Positions 43,611-52,419 of a stretch of DNA of 64,000 bases are shown here, piece by piece. Position 1 is the first letter of the stretch, and each line of letters begins with the position of its first letter. The stretch spans positions 186,001 to 250,000 of the forward strand of contig LXYP01000003.1 in assembly GCA_001650955.1 (NCBI GenBank). The letters are read 5' to 3'. The notes beneath the pieces are model-generated. The model searched no databases. It saw nothing but the letters and a program-made list of their open reading frames with translations, and was not told the DNA's origin. This DNA comes from Sphingomonadales bacterium EhC05. Its GTDB lineage: Bacteria; Pseudomonadota; Alphaproteobacteria; Sphingomonadales; Sphingomonadaceae. The translations under genes and the position numbers were made by a program.

Positions 43611-44812
43611 ACGCGCTGACTCTCAGAAGCATTGTCGAAGAGGAGCTCGGCCTTCTTCAAATCGGTCTTACCGGCAATTGCAGCCACAACGGCAAATTGC
43701 GCAAAACACGTTGGTCAAACAAGCTGCCCGGTTTTGGAACGCGCATCTATGGCAGCGGTCGCAAGATATATGTAGTGCAGGCTTTGATGCAGGGCCGAAC
43801 ACGTACGGTCACTATCGGCAATGCAAAGGTTCTCAATCAACGCCAGGCAATGGATATTGCGCGGCGTGTAATGATCCGCGCTCAGATCGGTAAAAACCCG
43901 GCGGATGAAAAAATAGCCAAACGCAATATCCCTTTGTTTGCAGACTATCTCAAATTCTACTGGAAGACGATGATGCCCAAGTGGAAACCATCAACGCAAA
44001 TGACCCAGACCAATTATCGTCATGCCTATCTCGACAAGGCCTTTGTCGGCAAGTTTCTCGATGAGATTGAGGAAACCGATGTCGTGACTTGGTTCAACTA
44101 TGTCACCAATCGCGGTGGTCCCGGCGCAGGCAATCGCTGTTTTGAAATATTGCGTGCCATGTTCAACAAGGCGGAAGAATGGGGTCATCTCAAGGAGGGC
44201 AGTAATCCATGTGTTTTCGTGCGTACCAACAAGCGGCGAACGTGCGAGCGGTTTTTATCTGATCAGGAATTTGCAAGGCTGGGCAGCGCTCTCGACAAGC
44301 ACGGCAAGATTTTCCCTTTGCAAGCGACGATCATTTACTTGCTCATCCTTACCGGTTGCCGAAAGTCGGAGATCATCAATCTGCTTTGGTCCGAGGTGAA
44401 GGGGCGGCGTTTGTTGCTGACAGATAGCAAGACGGGCCCTCGAACCGTCTGGTTGGGTGAGGAAGCACGGATGCTGCTCGCCGCGTTACCCCGCCGCAAA
44501 GACCATCTCGAAGTGTTCTGGAATCCCAAAACAAGAAAACCGGTGAAGTCTCTTGGAAGTTTTTGGGAGAAGGTGAAGCGGGACGCAAATCTCAAGAACG
44601 TGCGCCTGCACGATCTTCGACACAGCTTTGCCAGCCATGCCGCGGCTCGTTCCGAAACGCTGCCGATGATTGGCAAGCTACTAGGTCATTCCCATGTGAC
44701 TACGACGGCGCGTTACGCGCACCTGGATGACGGACAGGTGATTGAAGCATCACAGAGGATCGGAGATTTGCTGGCCGAAACGATGGAATTTGACAGGAAC
44801 AACGTCTTTTGA
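43607..44812 (+). CDS. Tyrosine integrase, second of the tandem pair
   Basis: 401 aa. The same design as its neighbour but clearly diverged: arm domain NKLPGFGTRIYGSGRKIY, Arg in LTGCRKSEIINL, HDLRHSFASHAA, LLGHSHVTTTARYAHL. The start at 43607 overlaps the first gene as ATGA, so both are made from one transcript. Paired, coupled recombinases suggest that both are needed for integration or excision, as in two- and three-recombinase elements (RIT-like), though only two are present here. Confidence 0.9.
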   Translation: MNALTLRSIVEEELGLLQIGLTGNCSHNGKLRKTRWSNKLPGFGTRIYGSGRKIYVVQALMQGRTRTVTIGNAKVLNQRQAMDIARRVMIRAQIGKNPADEKIAKRNIPLFADYLKFYWKTMMPKWKPSTQMTQTNYRHAYLDKAFVGKFLDEIEETDVVTWFNYVTNRGGPGAGNRCFEILRAMFNKAEEWGHLKEGSNPCVFVRTNKRRTCERFLSDQEFARLGSALDKHGKIFPLQATIIYLLILTGCRKSEIINLLWSEVKGRRLLLTDSKTGPRTVWLGEEARMLLAALPRRKDHLEVFWNPKTRKPVKSLGSFWEKVKRDANLKNVRLHDLRHSFASHAAARSETLPMIGKLLGHSHVTTTARYAHLDDGQVIEASQRIGDLLAETMEFDRNNVF

Positions 44813-44874
44813 TTCGAATCGGGTGCAGGAAATTTTGTTACATTGGAAGGACAGCTTTATCTCGAAAGCTGTGC

Positions 44875-44909
44875 AAAAAAGAGGCGACCGGTTTTTAACC
44901 GGCCGCCTC
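44875..44909 (-). terminator. Terminator of the TonB receptor gene
   Basis: GAGGCG-A-CCGGT and ACCGG-C-CGCCTC form a 12-position stem (one mismatch) with a TTTTA loop. On the minus strand it is followed by a run of T residues (A-run at 44875-44880 on plus), 40 bases after the receptor stop. It lies between convergent genes. Confidence 0.8.
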
Positions 44910-44948
44910 ATTTGATCCAAAGGGAGAGAAGGATCAAAATTCGATTTC

Positions 44949-47564
44949 CTAGAATTTTCCGCGGAGTGTCAAGCCGTACATGCGTGGCTCCTGCACAAAC
45001 GCCGAGCGCGAAGCAGAGGCGCCGGACCCTCGAAGCAGAGTATTGAACGTCACACCTCGGGTTACTTCATTGGTTAGATTGGTGACCCAGGCTTCAATAC
45101 CCCATGCATCGTCGATGTCGCCGATACCTGCGCGTAGGTTGATCTTGATATTGCCATCCTGAACCGCAAATGCGGCCAATGGAGCAGCATCAACCGCAGC
45201 CTGCACACTTCCAGCATTATTGATTGCCGCTGCACCTGGCACCACAATTGCCTGGGTCGAAGTACGACGGTCGCTTTCCATCCGAACTTGGCCATTCAGG
45301 AAAAACTTCATGCTCGTCCCGATATCCCGGTCATAGGTAGCGCCCAAAATACCAACAACCTTCGGAGCATTAGATAATGTGTTGCCACAAAGACTCAGAA
45401 CGTTTGCCGAAGTTTGCGTACCCGCACAATCGTTAGGAAATCTGGCATCTGTGATTGTCAGTCCGCCGTTGACTGTAAAATTATCGCTTGGACGGATCAC
45501 AGTTTCAATTTCAACGCCCGTTGTTTTTGCTTTCGGCACATTGAATGTTGTAAACTGAGCACCGGTGAATTCCAGAATCTGGAAGTTTGAAAATTCCTCA
45601 TGGAAACCTGCGATATTCAGAGTCACCGCCCCATCTAGGAACTTGCCTTTCATGCCAACTTCATAGGCATCAACTTCTTCAGACAGGAAGCGCGGATCCG
45701 CGCCGCCAGCAGCAGCGGTTGCATCGAGGTTGAAGCCACCCGATTTATAACCGTGCGTAAAACTTGCATACACTGTGATCGGCGAAGCGAATTCATAGCT
45801 TACTTTACCTGTATAGATGAGCTCCTCATCATTAAATTTACTGGCAAAAGGTCGCGGCAACGGAAACGCAATCGCGTCCGAGCCGATAGCCGGTGCTACA
45901 AAAGCGAAGCAACCAAGACCAAGGACGGTGTTTCTCAAAGGCGCCACGATATTGCCCGCAGCGGCTTGTCCCAGTGTTGCGGGGCAGAGATTATTGTTGA
46001 TGAATGTCTGATTGAACGAACCGTCTTTGCTTTCATCCGAATAGCGAAGACCCAAGGTAAGTTTTAGACCGTAGGCGACTTCAAGTGTATTGTGCGTAAA
46101 GATCGACCAGCTTTTGCTGCTTTGTGAATAAGAATTGGCAACGCGAACGGTTGCTGGATTAACGCCAGTCAAGTTCTGTAAGGGGGTCGCACCGAGGAAG
46201 GTCGCGCCACCTGCATATAATGGGCTACCCGGATTAAGCGTGCCGCCACCCGTAGCACCTGCCAGCAAAGCACCGACAAGACGATCATAGTCCGTGCCTA
46301 GGCCGGTATTGGCGGTTTGGCTAATATCCTCATCGGAATAATAGCCGCCGACGAGCCAGTTTAGAGCGCCGTCAAACGCTTCACCTTGAACGCGTAGTTC
46401 GTGGGTCATCGTATCAATCGCCGTTCCGGCACCGGATCCAAGATCGGGCAGAACATTAAAAATGTCTAGGCCAGAGAAATCCGCATCATAAGCTTCATTG
46501 GCACGGAATTCCCGGTACGAGCCGATGTAGATTACATCGGCGCTGTCACCGAGCGGGAATTCTATTTCACCGGTAATTCCCCACTGATCATTTTTATTCG
46601 ATGAGGGAAAGGAAGCGGTTGAAAGCCGGTCATCAACAGCGCGTTGAGCACTAGTTACATCAAAAGGCGTTACGGCAGCGTTGACGCCCGCTTGGCCGCC
46701 GCGCAAGCCCAAACCGACCGCAGCAAATAGTCGCCCAGTTTCAACCGGGGAACGATAAACTTCAACGGGACTACAGCAACTTGCCGTGCTTTGAGAATAG
46801 TCAGCAATCAAACGTGCTTTTACACCACCATCGCTTTCAAAACCAAGTTGGCCACGAAGAAGATACTGATCAGCACCGTTGGATTCGGCAATTTTGGTTC
46901 CAGCGCTATTCACAACGTCGACAAAACCATCGCGTTTACGATAAGCACCGGTCACACGAAGTGCCAATGTATCCTGAATGATCGGTGCGTTAATCGCTCC
47001 CTGGATACTCATGTGATCATAATTGCCATAAGTTGCATTCACGAAGCCACCAAATTCTCCCAGGTCCGGGCGCTTGTTGGTGATATTCAACGCACCGGCG
47101 GACGTGTTGCGTCCGAATAATGTTCCTTGGGGCCCGCGAAGAACTTCAACGCGCTCTACGTCAACAAATTCGCCAAGCGCAACGCCGGGGCGCGATTGAT
47201 AAGCACCATCGACAAAGATACCAACGGCAGATTCAAAGCCGATATTGTTGGAAGATGTACCAACACCGCGGATCCGAAGTACCACGGTACCAGACGCAGT
47301 TTGCGCGTTAGAGGCCGAGAAACTTGGCGAAACACTACCGATATTCTGAACGTTAACAACGCCTTGTTGCTCTAGCTGAACCGGGCTAACTGCCGTCACA
47401 GCGATAGGAATATCCTGAACGTCTTCCGCGCGGCGGGTTGCCGTCACGATGATGAGGTTATCGTCGGCAGCGGCATCCGCGCCTTCCTGATCCTGCGCGA
47501 ATGCGGGGGTTGCCATTGCTGTGCTGCACATTGCAGTCATAAGCACTTTGTTCAAAATTCTCAT
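44949..47564 (-). CDS. TonB-dependent outer-membrane receptor
   Basis: 871 aa. Signal peptide (cleaved near TPAFAQ), TonB box region LIIVTATRRAEDVQDIPIAV, plug domain (LRGPQGTLFGRNTSAGALNI) and a long beta-barrel ending LRGKF with C-terminal Phe. It belongs to the large sphingomonad group used for uptake of hydrophobic or aromatic compounds and lacks a clear siderophore-specific sign. Its place next to the TetR regulator and acyl-CoA catabolic operon suggests uptake of the substrate for that pathway. The ATG at 47564 has GGAG seven bases upstream. Confidence 0.93.
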   Translation of the reverse strand: MRILNKVLMTAMCSTAMATPAFAQDQEGADAAADDNLIIVTATRRAEDVQDIPIAVTAVSPVQLEQQGVVNVQNIGSVSPSFSASNAQTASGTVVLRIRGVGTSSNNIGFESAVGIFVDGAYQSRPGVALGEFVDVERVEVLRGPQGTLFGRNTSAGALNITNKRPDLGEFGGFVNATYGNYDHMSIQGAINAPIIQDTLALRVTGAYRKRDGFVDVVNSAGTKIAESNGADQYLLRGQLGFESDGGVKARLIADYSQSTASCCSPVEVYRSPVETGRLFAAVGLGLRGGQAGVNAAVTPFDVTSAQRAVDDRLSTASFPSSNKNDQWGITGEIEFPLGDSADVIYIGSYREFRANEAYDADFSGLDIFNVLPDLGSGAGTAIDTMTHELRVQGEAFDGALNWLVGGYYSDEDISQTANTGLGTDYDRLVGALLAGATGGGTLNPGSPLYAGGATFLGATPLQNLTGVNPATVRVANSYSQSSKSWSIFTHNTLEVAYGLKLTLGLRYSDESKDGSFNQTFINNNLCPATLGQAAAGNIVAPLRNTVLGLGCFAFVAPAIGSDAIAFPLPRPFASKFNDEELIYTGKVSYEFASPITVYASFTHGYKSGGFNLDATAAAGGADPRFLSEEVDAYEVGMKGKFLDGAVTLNIAGFHEEFSNFQILEFTGAQFTTFNVPKAKTTGVEIETVIRPSDNFTVNGGLTITDARFPNDCAGTQTSANVLSLCGNTLSNAPKVVGILGATYDRDIGTSMKFFLNGQVRMESDRRTSTQAIVVPGAAAINNAGSVQAAVDAAPLAAFAVQDGNIKINLRAGIGDIDDAWGIEAWVTNLTNEVTRGVTFNTLLRGSGASASRSAFVQEPRMYGLTLRGKF

Positions 47565-47650
47565 AAATTTTCTCCGTACCATATTGTCTAAATTTGATTA
47601 AAAATAGTGTCGTTCGTTGAATTTGGGTTTTATAAAAGTGTTTCGGCCTC

Positions 47651-48271
47651 TCAACTGAGCACTTCCTTGAGAACGGCTGAGAAAGTCACGCGCACCAGCT
47701 TCTCCATCAATTTGGGATTTGAGTCGGCATTAACGCCCATTCGGTCCGGACCAAATTTTGCCCAAACGGACAGTAGATACAGTGCTACCGTTCTAAGTTC
47801 GGCTTCTGGCCAGGTAGAGCCCGCGAGACGCAATGCGCGGACATAACGGTCAATCGTTTCCGCCTCATACCAATCCATCAACGCTTGCAGGCCGTTATCA
47901 TTTTGCGCCGCCTGTTCGAGGCCCATATCATACACAGACCAGAAGTCCTCTTCCCGCATCCGCTCAAGATAGTGGTCAATAAATTCGCTTAGTTTTTCCT
48001 TGCTCGAACTTTCTTCGATTGTCCGATCAAATATCTGTAGCTTCAGCTTCAACCGTTCTTCCAGAAGGGTGTGCAGGACTGAACTTTTGCTCGGAAAATA
48101 GTCATAAATCGTACTGAGGCCAACGCCCGAAGCTCTCGATATTTTGCGCATGCTGAGCTTTACGGTGACTTCTTGAGACAGGACCTTTTTTGCACCTGCC
48201 AGGATTTTGTCACGGCTTTCAATACCTCGATCCTGCTGAGGCGATCGCCGCAACTTCGCAGATTTTGGCAT
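47651..48271 (-). CDS. TetR/AcrR family transcriptional regulator
   Basis: 206 aa. N-terminal HTH: RDKILAGAKKVLSQ, then MRKISRASGVGLSTIYDYFPSKSSVL, the standard TetR helices. The C-terminal ligand domain is unassigned. It is divergent from the acyl-CoA dehydrogenase operon, and between them lies the palindrome CGAAC-N4-GTTCG that recurs before the wax ester synthase gene, so it probably represses both and is relieved by an acyl-CoA or the pathway substrate. The start at 48271 is preferred for family length; a 30-residue longer frame is open. Confidence 0.88.
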   Translation of the reverse strand: MPKSAKLRRSPQQDRGIESRDKILAGAKKVLSQEVTVKLSMRKISRASGVGLSTIYDYFPSKSSVLHTLLEERLKLKLQIFDRTIEESSSKEKLSEFIDHYLERMREEDFWSVYDMGLEQAAQNDNGLQALMDWYEAETIDRYVRALRLAGSTWPEAELRTVALYLLSVWAKFGPDRMGVNADSNPKLMEKLVRVTFSAVLKEVLS

Positions 48272-48321
48272 TTCTCTAACAGCGCCTGACACTTTTAGGT
48301 CCTTTCTTCCAGACTGTCGCT

Positions 48322-48366
48322 TGACTCTTTTAGTCCAGTCTGCGTAAAACACGAACAACAGTTCGG
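48322..48366 (+). promoter_or_regulatory. Promoter and putative TetR operator of the catabolic operon
   Basis: TTGACT (48322-48327), 18 bases, TAAAAC (48346-48351), then the palindrome CGAAC-AACA-GTTCG (48353-48366). A second promoter with the same order and the same palindrome arms lies before the wax ester synthase gene at 59.3 kb. Transcription would start in or beside the palindrome, as expected for repression. Confidence 0.55.
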
Positions 48367-48440
48367 ATGTGTTCTATGAAACAAAATCTCTGAGTTGTAA
48401 AGTCGAAATTCCGTTTGCAGGATGAGGGAGCCATAAAGCT

Positions 48441-49547
48441 ATGAGCCAGATATCAGATGAAGATCGCCAGGCATTGAGAGATGGATTTGCCAGATACCTC
48501 GAAGCTGATGCGCATGAAGAGAAGCTGCGGAGCGGTATCGCTACGGATCGCGGTTATGATGATGCAATCTGGAATCAGATGGCGGAAATGGGCTTGCTTG
48601 GCATTGCGATCCCCGAAGATTTTGGCGGCATTGGTGGCGGGGCAATTGATGTTGCGCTGGTCATGGAAGAGGTTGGTAAAAAGCTAGTGCCGGTTCCTTT
48701 TGTCTCTACCTGTGTTGTTGCCGCAGAAATGATTGCGCGTTTTGCGCCCGATAGTGTGAAGCAGGATTTGCTGGAGAAAATCGCTACTGGCGAGATTGTT
48801 GTTTCAACCGGCGGTAGCGGCGATTTTGTGGCGCTGGCTGATGATGGTCATAGCCTGACAGCAAAATCCGCAGGTGATGGCTGGGCAGTAAGCGGCGAAG
48901 TTTCCTTTGTGTCGCACGGCGGACATGCTGACTATCATCTATTAGGTTTGAACGAAGACGGTGCTCAGTCTGCGTTTCTGGTTAAGTCATCAGATACGGT
49001 TGCGGCAAAGCGCTTGACCACCAATGATCCTGCGCAGAGGCTTTTCAAATTGAAGCTGACCGATGCAGAGGCGATCAACCTGAAAGGCATCAATGCTGAT
49101 GGCATCAACCAGGTTGCCATGCGCGGAATTGCCGCCGCCGCCGCCGAACAGGCCGGAGCGACGCGCGCTATTTTCGAAATCACAATGGAATATCTACGCA
49201 CGCGATATCAATTTGGTCGGGCCATTGGGTCATTCCAAGCGATGAAACATATGGCGGCGGATCTGTTGGTTGAAGTTGAATCGGCAACCTCCGCTGCGCT
49301 TGCTGCGGCGAAGGCGCTGGATGCTGGCGCGCCAAACGCTGCGAAGTTCGTCTCTCTCACTGCCTTCACCTGCAAAGACGCTTTTCGCGAAGCTTCAGCG
49401 CAAGCGATCCAGATGCATGGCGGCATTGCCTATACCGAAGAGCATGTCGCGCATCTTTATTGGAGGCGCGCCCGTGCAGGGTTGCCCGTCTTTGGCAGTT
49501 CCGATGAACACCGAGAACAATATTTGAAAAGCAGGGAGGCAGCATAA
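48441..49547 (+). CDS. Acyl-CoA dehydrogenase, subunit lacking part of the FAD motif
   Basis: 368 aa. N-terminal helical domain with LGIAIPEDFGGIGGG. The middle beta-domain lacks the usual E-x-GAGSD flavin motif (it has STGGSGDFVALADDG). C-terminal FGRAIGSFQAMKHMAADL and QMHGGIAYTEEHVAHLYWRRA are normal. Adjacent ACAD pairs in which one member has lost these residues form alpha2-beta2 enzymes such as FadE28-FadE29 or ChsE pairs acting on steroid or branched side-chain CoA esters; that is the likely situation. The second subunit starts at its stop (TAATG). Confidence 0.88.
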   Translation: MSQISDEDRQALRDGFARYLEADAHEEKLRSGIATDRGYDDAIWNQMAEMGLLGIAIPEDFGGIGGGAIDVALVMEEVGKKLVPVPFVSTCVVAAEMIARFAPDSVKQDLLEKIATGEIVVSTGGSGDFVALADDGHSLTAKSAGDGWAVSGEVSFVSHGGHADYHLLGLNEDGAQSAFLVKSSDTVAAKRLTTNDPAQRLFKLKLTDAEAINLKGINADGINQVAMRGIAAAAAEQAGATRAIFEITMEYLRTRYQFGRAIGSFQAMKHMAADLLVEVESATSAALAAAKALDAGAPNAAKFVSLTAFTCKDAFREASAQAIQMHGGIAYTEEHVAHLYWRRARAGLPVFGSSDEHREQYLKSREAA

Positions 49548-50749
49548 TGGCTCTATTGGATAAAAACGCATCGCCCGAAGAAATTACCAGCGTGGTAGAA
49601 GCATGGCTGGACGAGAATTGGGATACGGAAAAGCGCTGCGCCAAGGGCGAAGATAGCTATGATGAAAAAGCATGGCTGACCAAAGTCTTTGAGGCGGGAT
49701 TTTGTGTGCCGTCGTGGCCAATCGAATGGTACGGACTGGGTCTCTCTGCAAAGCAAGGGGGCATAATCGAAAAGGCATTCGCCAAACGCAAGGCACAAGG
49801 GTCTGCGCGTGATCGTTTCCATCTGGGCGCAATCACCGTGTTTAAGGTTGGCAGCGATGAGTTGAAGCGCACGATGCTGCCGATCATGCTCACCGGTCCG
49901 ATTTGTTGTCTGCTTTATTCTGAGCCTGGTGCCGGTTCCGATCTGGCTGGCGTTCGCACCAAAGCCATCCCTGACGGTGATGACTATATCATTACCGGCC
50001 AGAAAATCTGGACCTCCAATGCGCAAGAAGCCGAATATGGCATGTTGCTGACGCGGACCGACTGGGATGTGCCAAAGCATCGCGGAATTACGTTTTTCCT
50101 GTTTCCAATGAAGCAGGATGGCGTCGAGGTAAAACCGATCAACCAGATTACTGGCGAGTCCGAGTTTAACGAGGTTTTCATAACCGAAGCCCGTGTTCCG
50201 GCTACTCATATTATCGGGAGCCTGAATGAAGGCTGGAAATCTTTCCAAACCGCCATCGCCTATGAACGATTGATTATGGGGCAGGGCATTACCGAACGGC
50301 GCGGCAAATCGAAAGCGGACAGTGAGCCGCAACTAATCACGCTGGCGCGTAAATCCGGAAAATATGGCGATCCCGGCGTACGACAAAAGATCGCTCAGGC
50401 GCTGGCCTATCGCGAGCTGAACGGCCTCAACATGATGCGCGCGAAAGAAGAGATTATGACCAACGGGTCCTCGTCTCTAATGTCGCTTGGTAAATTGGCG
50501 ATGTCGCGGGTGCAGCATGGAGAGGCGGCGATTGCGACTGATTTGCTGGGTAATGAAGCGCTGCTCGACGGCGACGATAACCCGGACGCAGCCAATGTGA
50601 ATTTTGATGCCGCGAAAGCCTATATGAACAGCATCGGCGGTGGTACCGATCAAATCCAGAAAAACATCATAGCAGAGCGCGTGCTCAACCTGCCGAAAGA
50701 GCCGGAGCCGGATAAGGGCATGGCCTTCCGGGACGTCAAATCAAGCTAA
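49547..50749 (+). CDS. Acyl-CoA dehydrogenase, flavin-binding subunit
   Basis: 400 aa. Intact FAD/substrate motifs: SEPGAGSDLAGVRT and ITGQKIWTSNAQEAEYGML, then GGGTDQIQKNIIAERVLNLP at the C-terminus. It is the complement of the degenerate subunit upstream; together they should introduce the alpha-beta double bond into a bulky or branched acyl-CoA. The ATG overlaps the upstream stop. The acyl-CoA ligase gene follows after 26 bases with GGAG before its ATG. Confidence 0.9.
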   Translation: MALLDKNASPEEITSVVEAWLDENWDTEKRCAKGEDSYDEKAWLTKVFEAGFCVPSWPIEWYGLGLSAKQGGIIEKAFAKRKAQGSARDRFHLGAITVFKVGSDELKRTMLPIMLTGPICCLLYSEPGAGSDLAGVRTKAIPDGDDYIITGQKIWTSNAQEAEYGMLLTRTDWDVPKHRGITFFLFPMKQDGVEVKPINQITGESEFNEVFITEARVPATHIIGSLNEGWKSFQTAIAYERLIMGQGITERRGKSKADSEPQLITLARKSGKYGDPGVRQKIAQALAYRELNGLNMMRAKEEIMTNGSSSLMSLGKLAMSRVQHGEAAIATDLLGNEALLDGDDNPDAANVNFDAAKAYMNSIGGGTDQIQKNIIAERVLNLPKEPEPDKGMAFRDVKSS

Positions 50750-50775
50750 ATAGCAAATCCAAATAGGAGCGGATA

Positions 50776-52419
50776 ATGAGCAACGAACCACAATGGCATT
50801 TGGCCAATATCTGGGAAAATGTAGCGGAAGCTATTCCGGATGCACCTGCCGTCAGCATGGGTGACCGCCAGTTAACATGGCGGGAATATGAAAAACGGGC
50901 TTCACAACTCGCACAGGTGTTTGTGGATAACGGGCTTTCCGCAGATTCCAAAGTTTCAATCTATTCCTATAACAGCATCGAATATCTCGAAGCGCAGTTT
51001 GCCGCGTTCAAAGCGCGCATGTGTCCGATCAATATCAACTACCGCTATCTGGAAACAGAGCTGGCGCATGTCATCACCAACAGTGACAGCGAGGCATTGG
51101 TCTATCAAGCGAGTTTCGCCCCGCGCGTAGCCGCCATCCGTGATCAGCTTCCACAAGTAAAACTGTTCCTCGAAATCGACGATGGTAGCGGCGAGCATCT
51201 GGAAGGTGCCAAGAGTTACGAAGAAGAGCTTTCCAAGGCTTCTCCCATGCCGATTATCGAGCGGTCAAATGATGACATTTACATGCTCTATACCGGCGGC
51301 ACCACTGGCCTGCCCAAAGGCGTGATGTATGATCACAAGACGTTCTCCAGCGCGCTTATCTCCAAGGCGCTTGGCCTGAGAGGCATAGAACCGCCGAAGA
51401 GCCAGGATGATATTGGCCCAATCGCCAAAGCGATGGCGGAGCAGGGCGCAAGCCCCCGATCGCTACCTGCTTGCCCGTTGATGCACGGCACAGGCATGTG
51501 GGTTGGCGTTGTTATTCCCCACGCAATGGGCGGCAATGTGACATTGTTTGATAACCGCAAATTTGATGCCGAAGCCTTGCTCGACCTGATCGTCGAAGAA
51601 AAGGTTCAGGAGATTGTGATAGTAGGCGATGTATTCGCCAAACCGATGGTCAAGGCACTTGATGAGGCCAAAGCGAGCGGCAAGCCTTATGATATGTCTG
51701 CGCTGAAAATGGTCAACAGTTCGGGCGTGATGTGGTCGGCAGAGACCAAGAAGCAACTGCTCGAACATATGGACGTGATGATCTTTGACAGCATGGGATC
51801 AACCGAGGGCAGCATGGGAACCGCTATCGCCACCCGAGATTCAATTGGCACAGATCAGACCGGCAAGTTCCAATTATCGCCCACCACCAAGGTTTTTAAC
51901 GAGGACGAGCAAGAGGTAAAACCTGGTTCCGGTGAGGTTGGCCTGATCTGCAACGGCGGTATGGTTCCAATCGGTTATTACAAGGACGAAGCGAAGAGCG
52001 CCGAGACGTTTAAAGTCATCAACGGCGTACGCTATTCGATCCCAGGAGACTATGCATCAGTCGAGGAAGATGGCTCAATTACATTGCTGGGACGCGGTTC
52101 AACCTGCATCAACAGCGGCGGCGAGAAAATCTTTCCCGAAGAAGTCGAGGAAGCGATGAAGCTACATGACAGTGTTTATGACTGTTTGGTTGTGGGCGTT
52201 CCCGATGATCGTTTCGGACAGAGTGTCACGGCGGTTTATTCCTTGGCAGAAGACCAGAACCCTTCACCAGAGGATTTGAAAGGTCATATTCGCGGACAGC
52301 TGGCCGATTACAAAGCCCCGCGCAACTATGTGCAGGCAAACGCCGTTCCCCGTGCCGATAATGGCAAAGCTGATTATAAAGGCGCGAAACAGATCGCAAT
52401 GGAAAGTCTGGGACTATGA
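50776..52419 (+). CDS. Acyl-CoA synthetase (AMP-forming)
   Basis: 547 aa ANL-superfamily ligase that activates a carboxylic acid with ATP and CoA. P-loop-like YTGGTTGLPKGVMYDH (about residue 175), adenylate motif FDSMGSTEG, hinge GRGSTCINSGGEKIFPEEV and C-terminal catalytic Lys in NGKADY. The closest groups by feel are the actinobacterial and alphaproteobacterial FadD3/FadD19-like ligases used in steroid or fatty-acid breakdown. It supplies the acyl-CoA for the dehydrogenase pair upstream. Its stop overlaps the lipase-like gene (ATGA). Confidence 0.9.
   Translation: MSNEPQWHLANIWENVAEAIPDAPAVSMGDRQLTWREYEKRASQLAQVFVDNGLSADSKVSIYSYNSIEYLEAQFAAFKARMCPININYRYLETELAHVITNSDSEALVYQASFAPRVAAIRDQLPQVKLFLEIDDGSGEHLEGAKSYEEELSKASPMPIIERSNDDIYMLYTGGTTGLPKGVMYDHKTFSSALISKALGLRGIEPPKSQDDIGPIAKAMAEQGASPRSLPACPLMHGTGMWVGVVIPHAMGGNVTLFDNRKFDAEALLDLIVEEKVQEIVIVGDVFAKPMVKALDEAKASGKPYDMSALKMVNSSGVMWSAETKKQLLEHMDVMIFDSMGSTEGSMGTAIATRDSIGTDQTGKFQLSPTTKVFNEDEQEVKPGSGEVGLICNGGMVPIGYYKDEAKSAETFKVINGVRYSIPGDYASVEEDGSITLLGRGSTCINSGGEKIFPEEVEEAMKLHDSVYDCLVVGVPDDRFGQSVTAVYSLAEDQNPSPEDLKGHIRGQLADYKAPRNYVQANAVPRADNGKADYKGAKQIAMESLGL

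Noticed and set aside
42369-44812. Tandem integrases as a complete RIT (recombinase-in-trio) element
   Set aside because: Only two recombinase genes are present and no third frame follows before the TonB receptor terminator.
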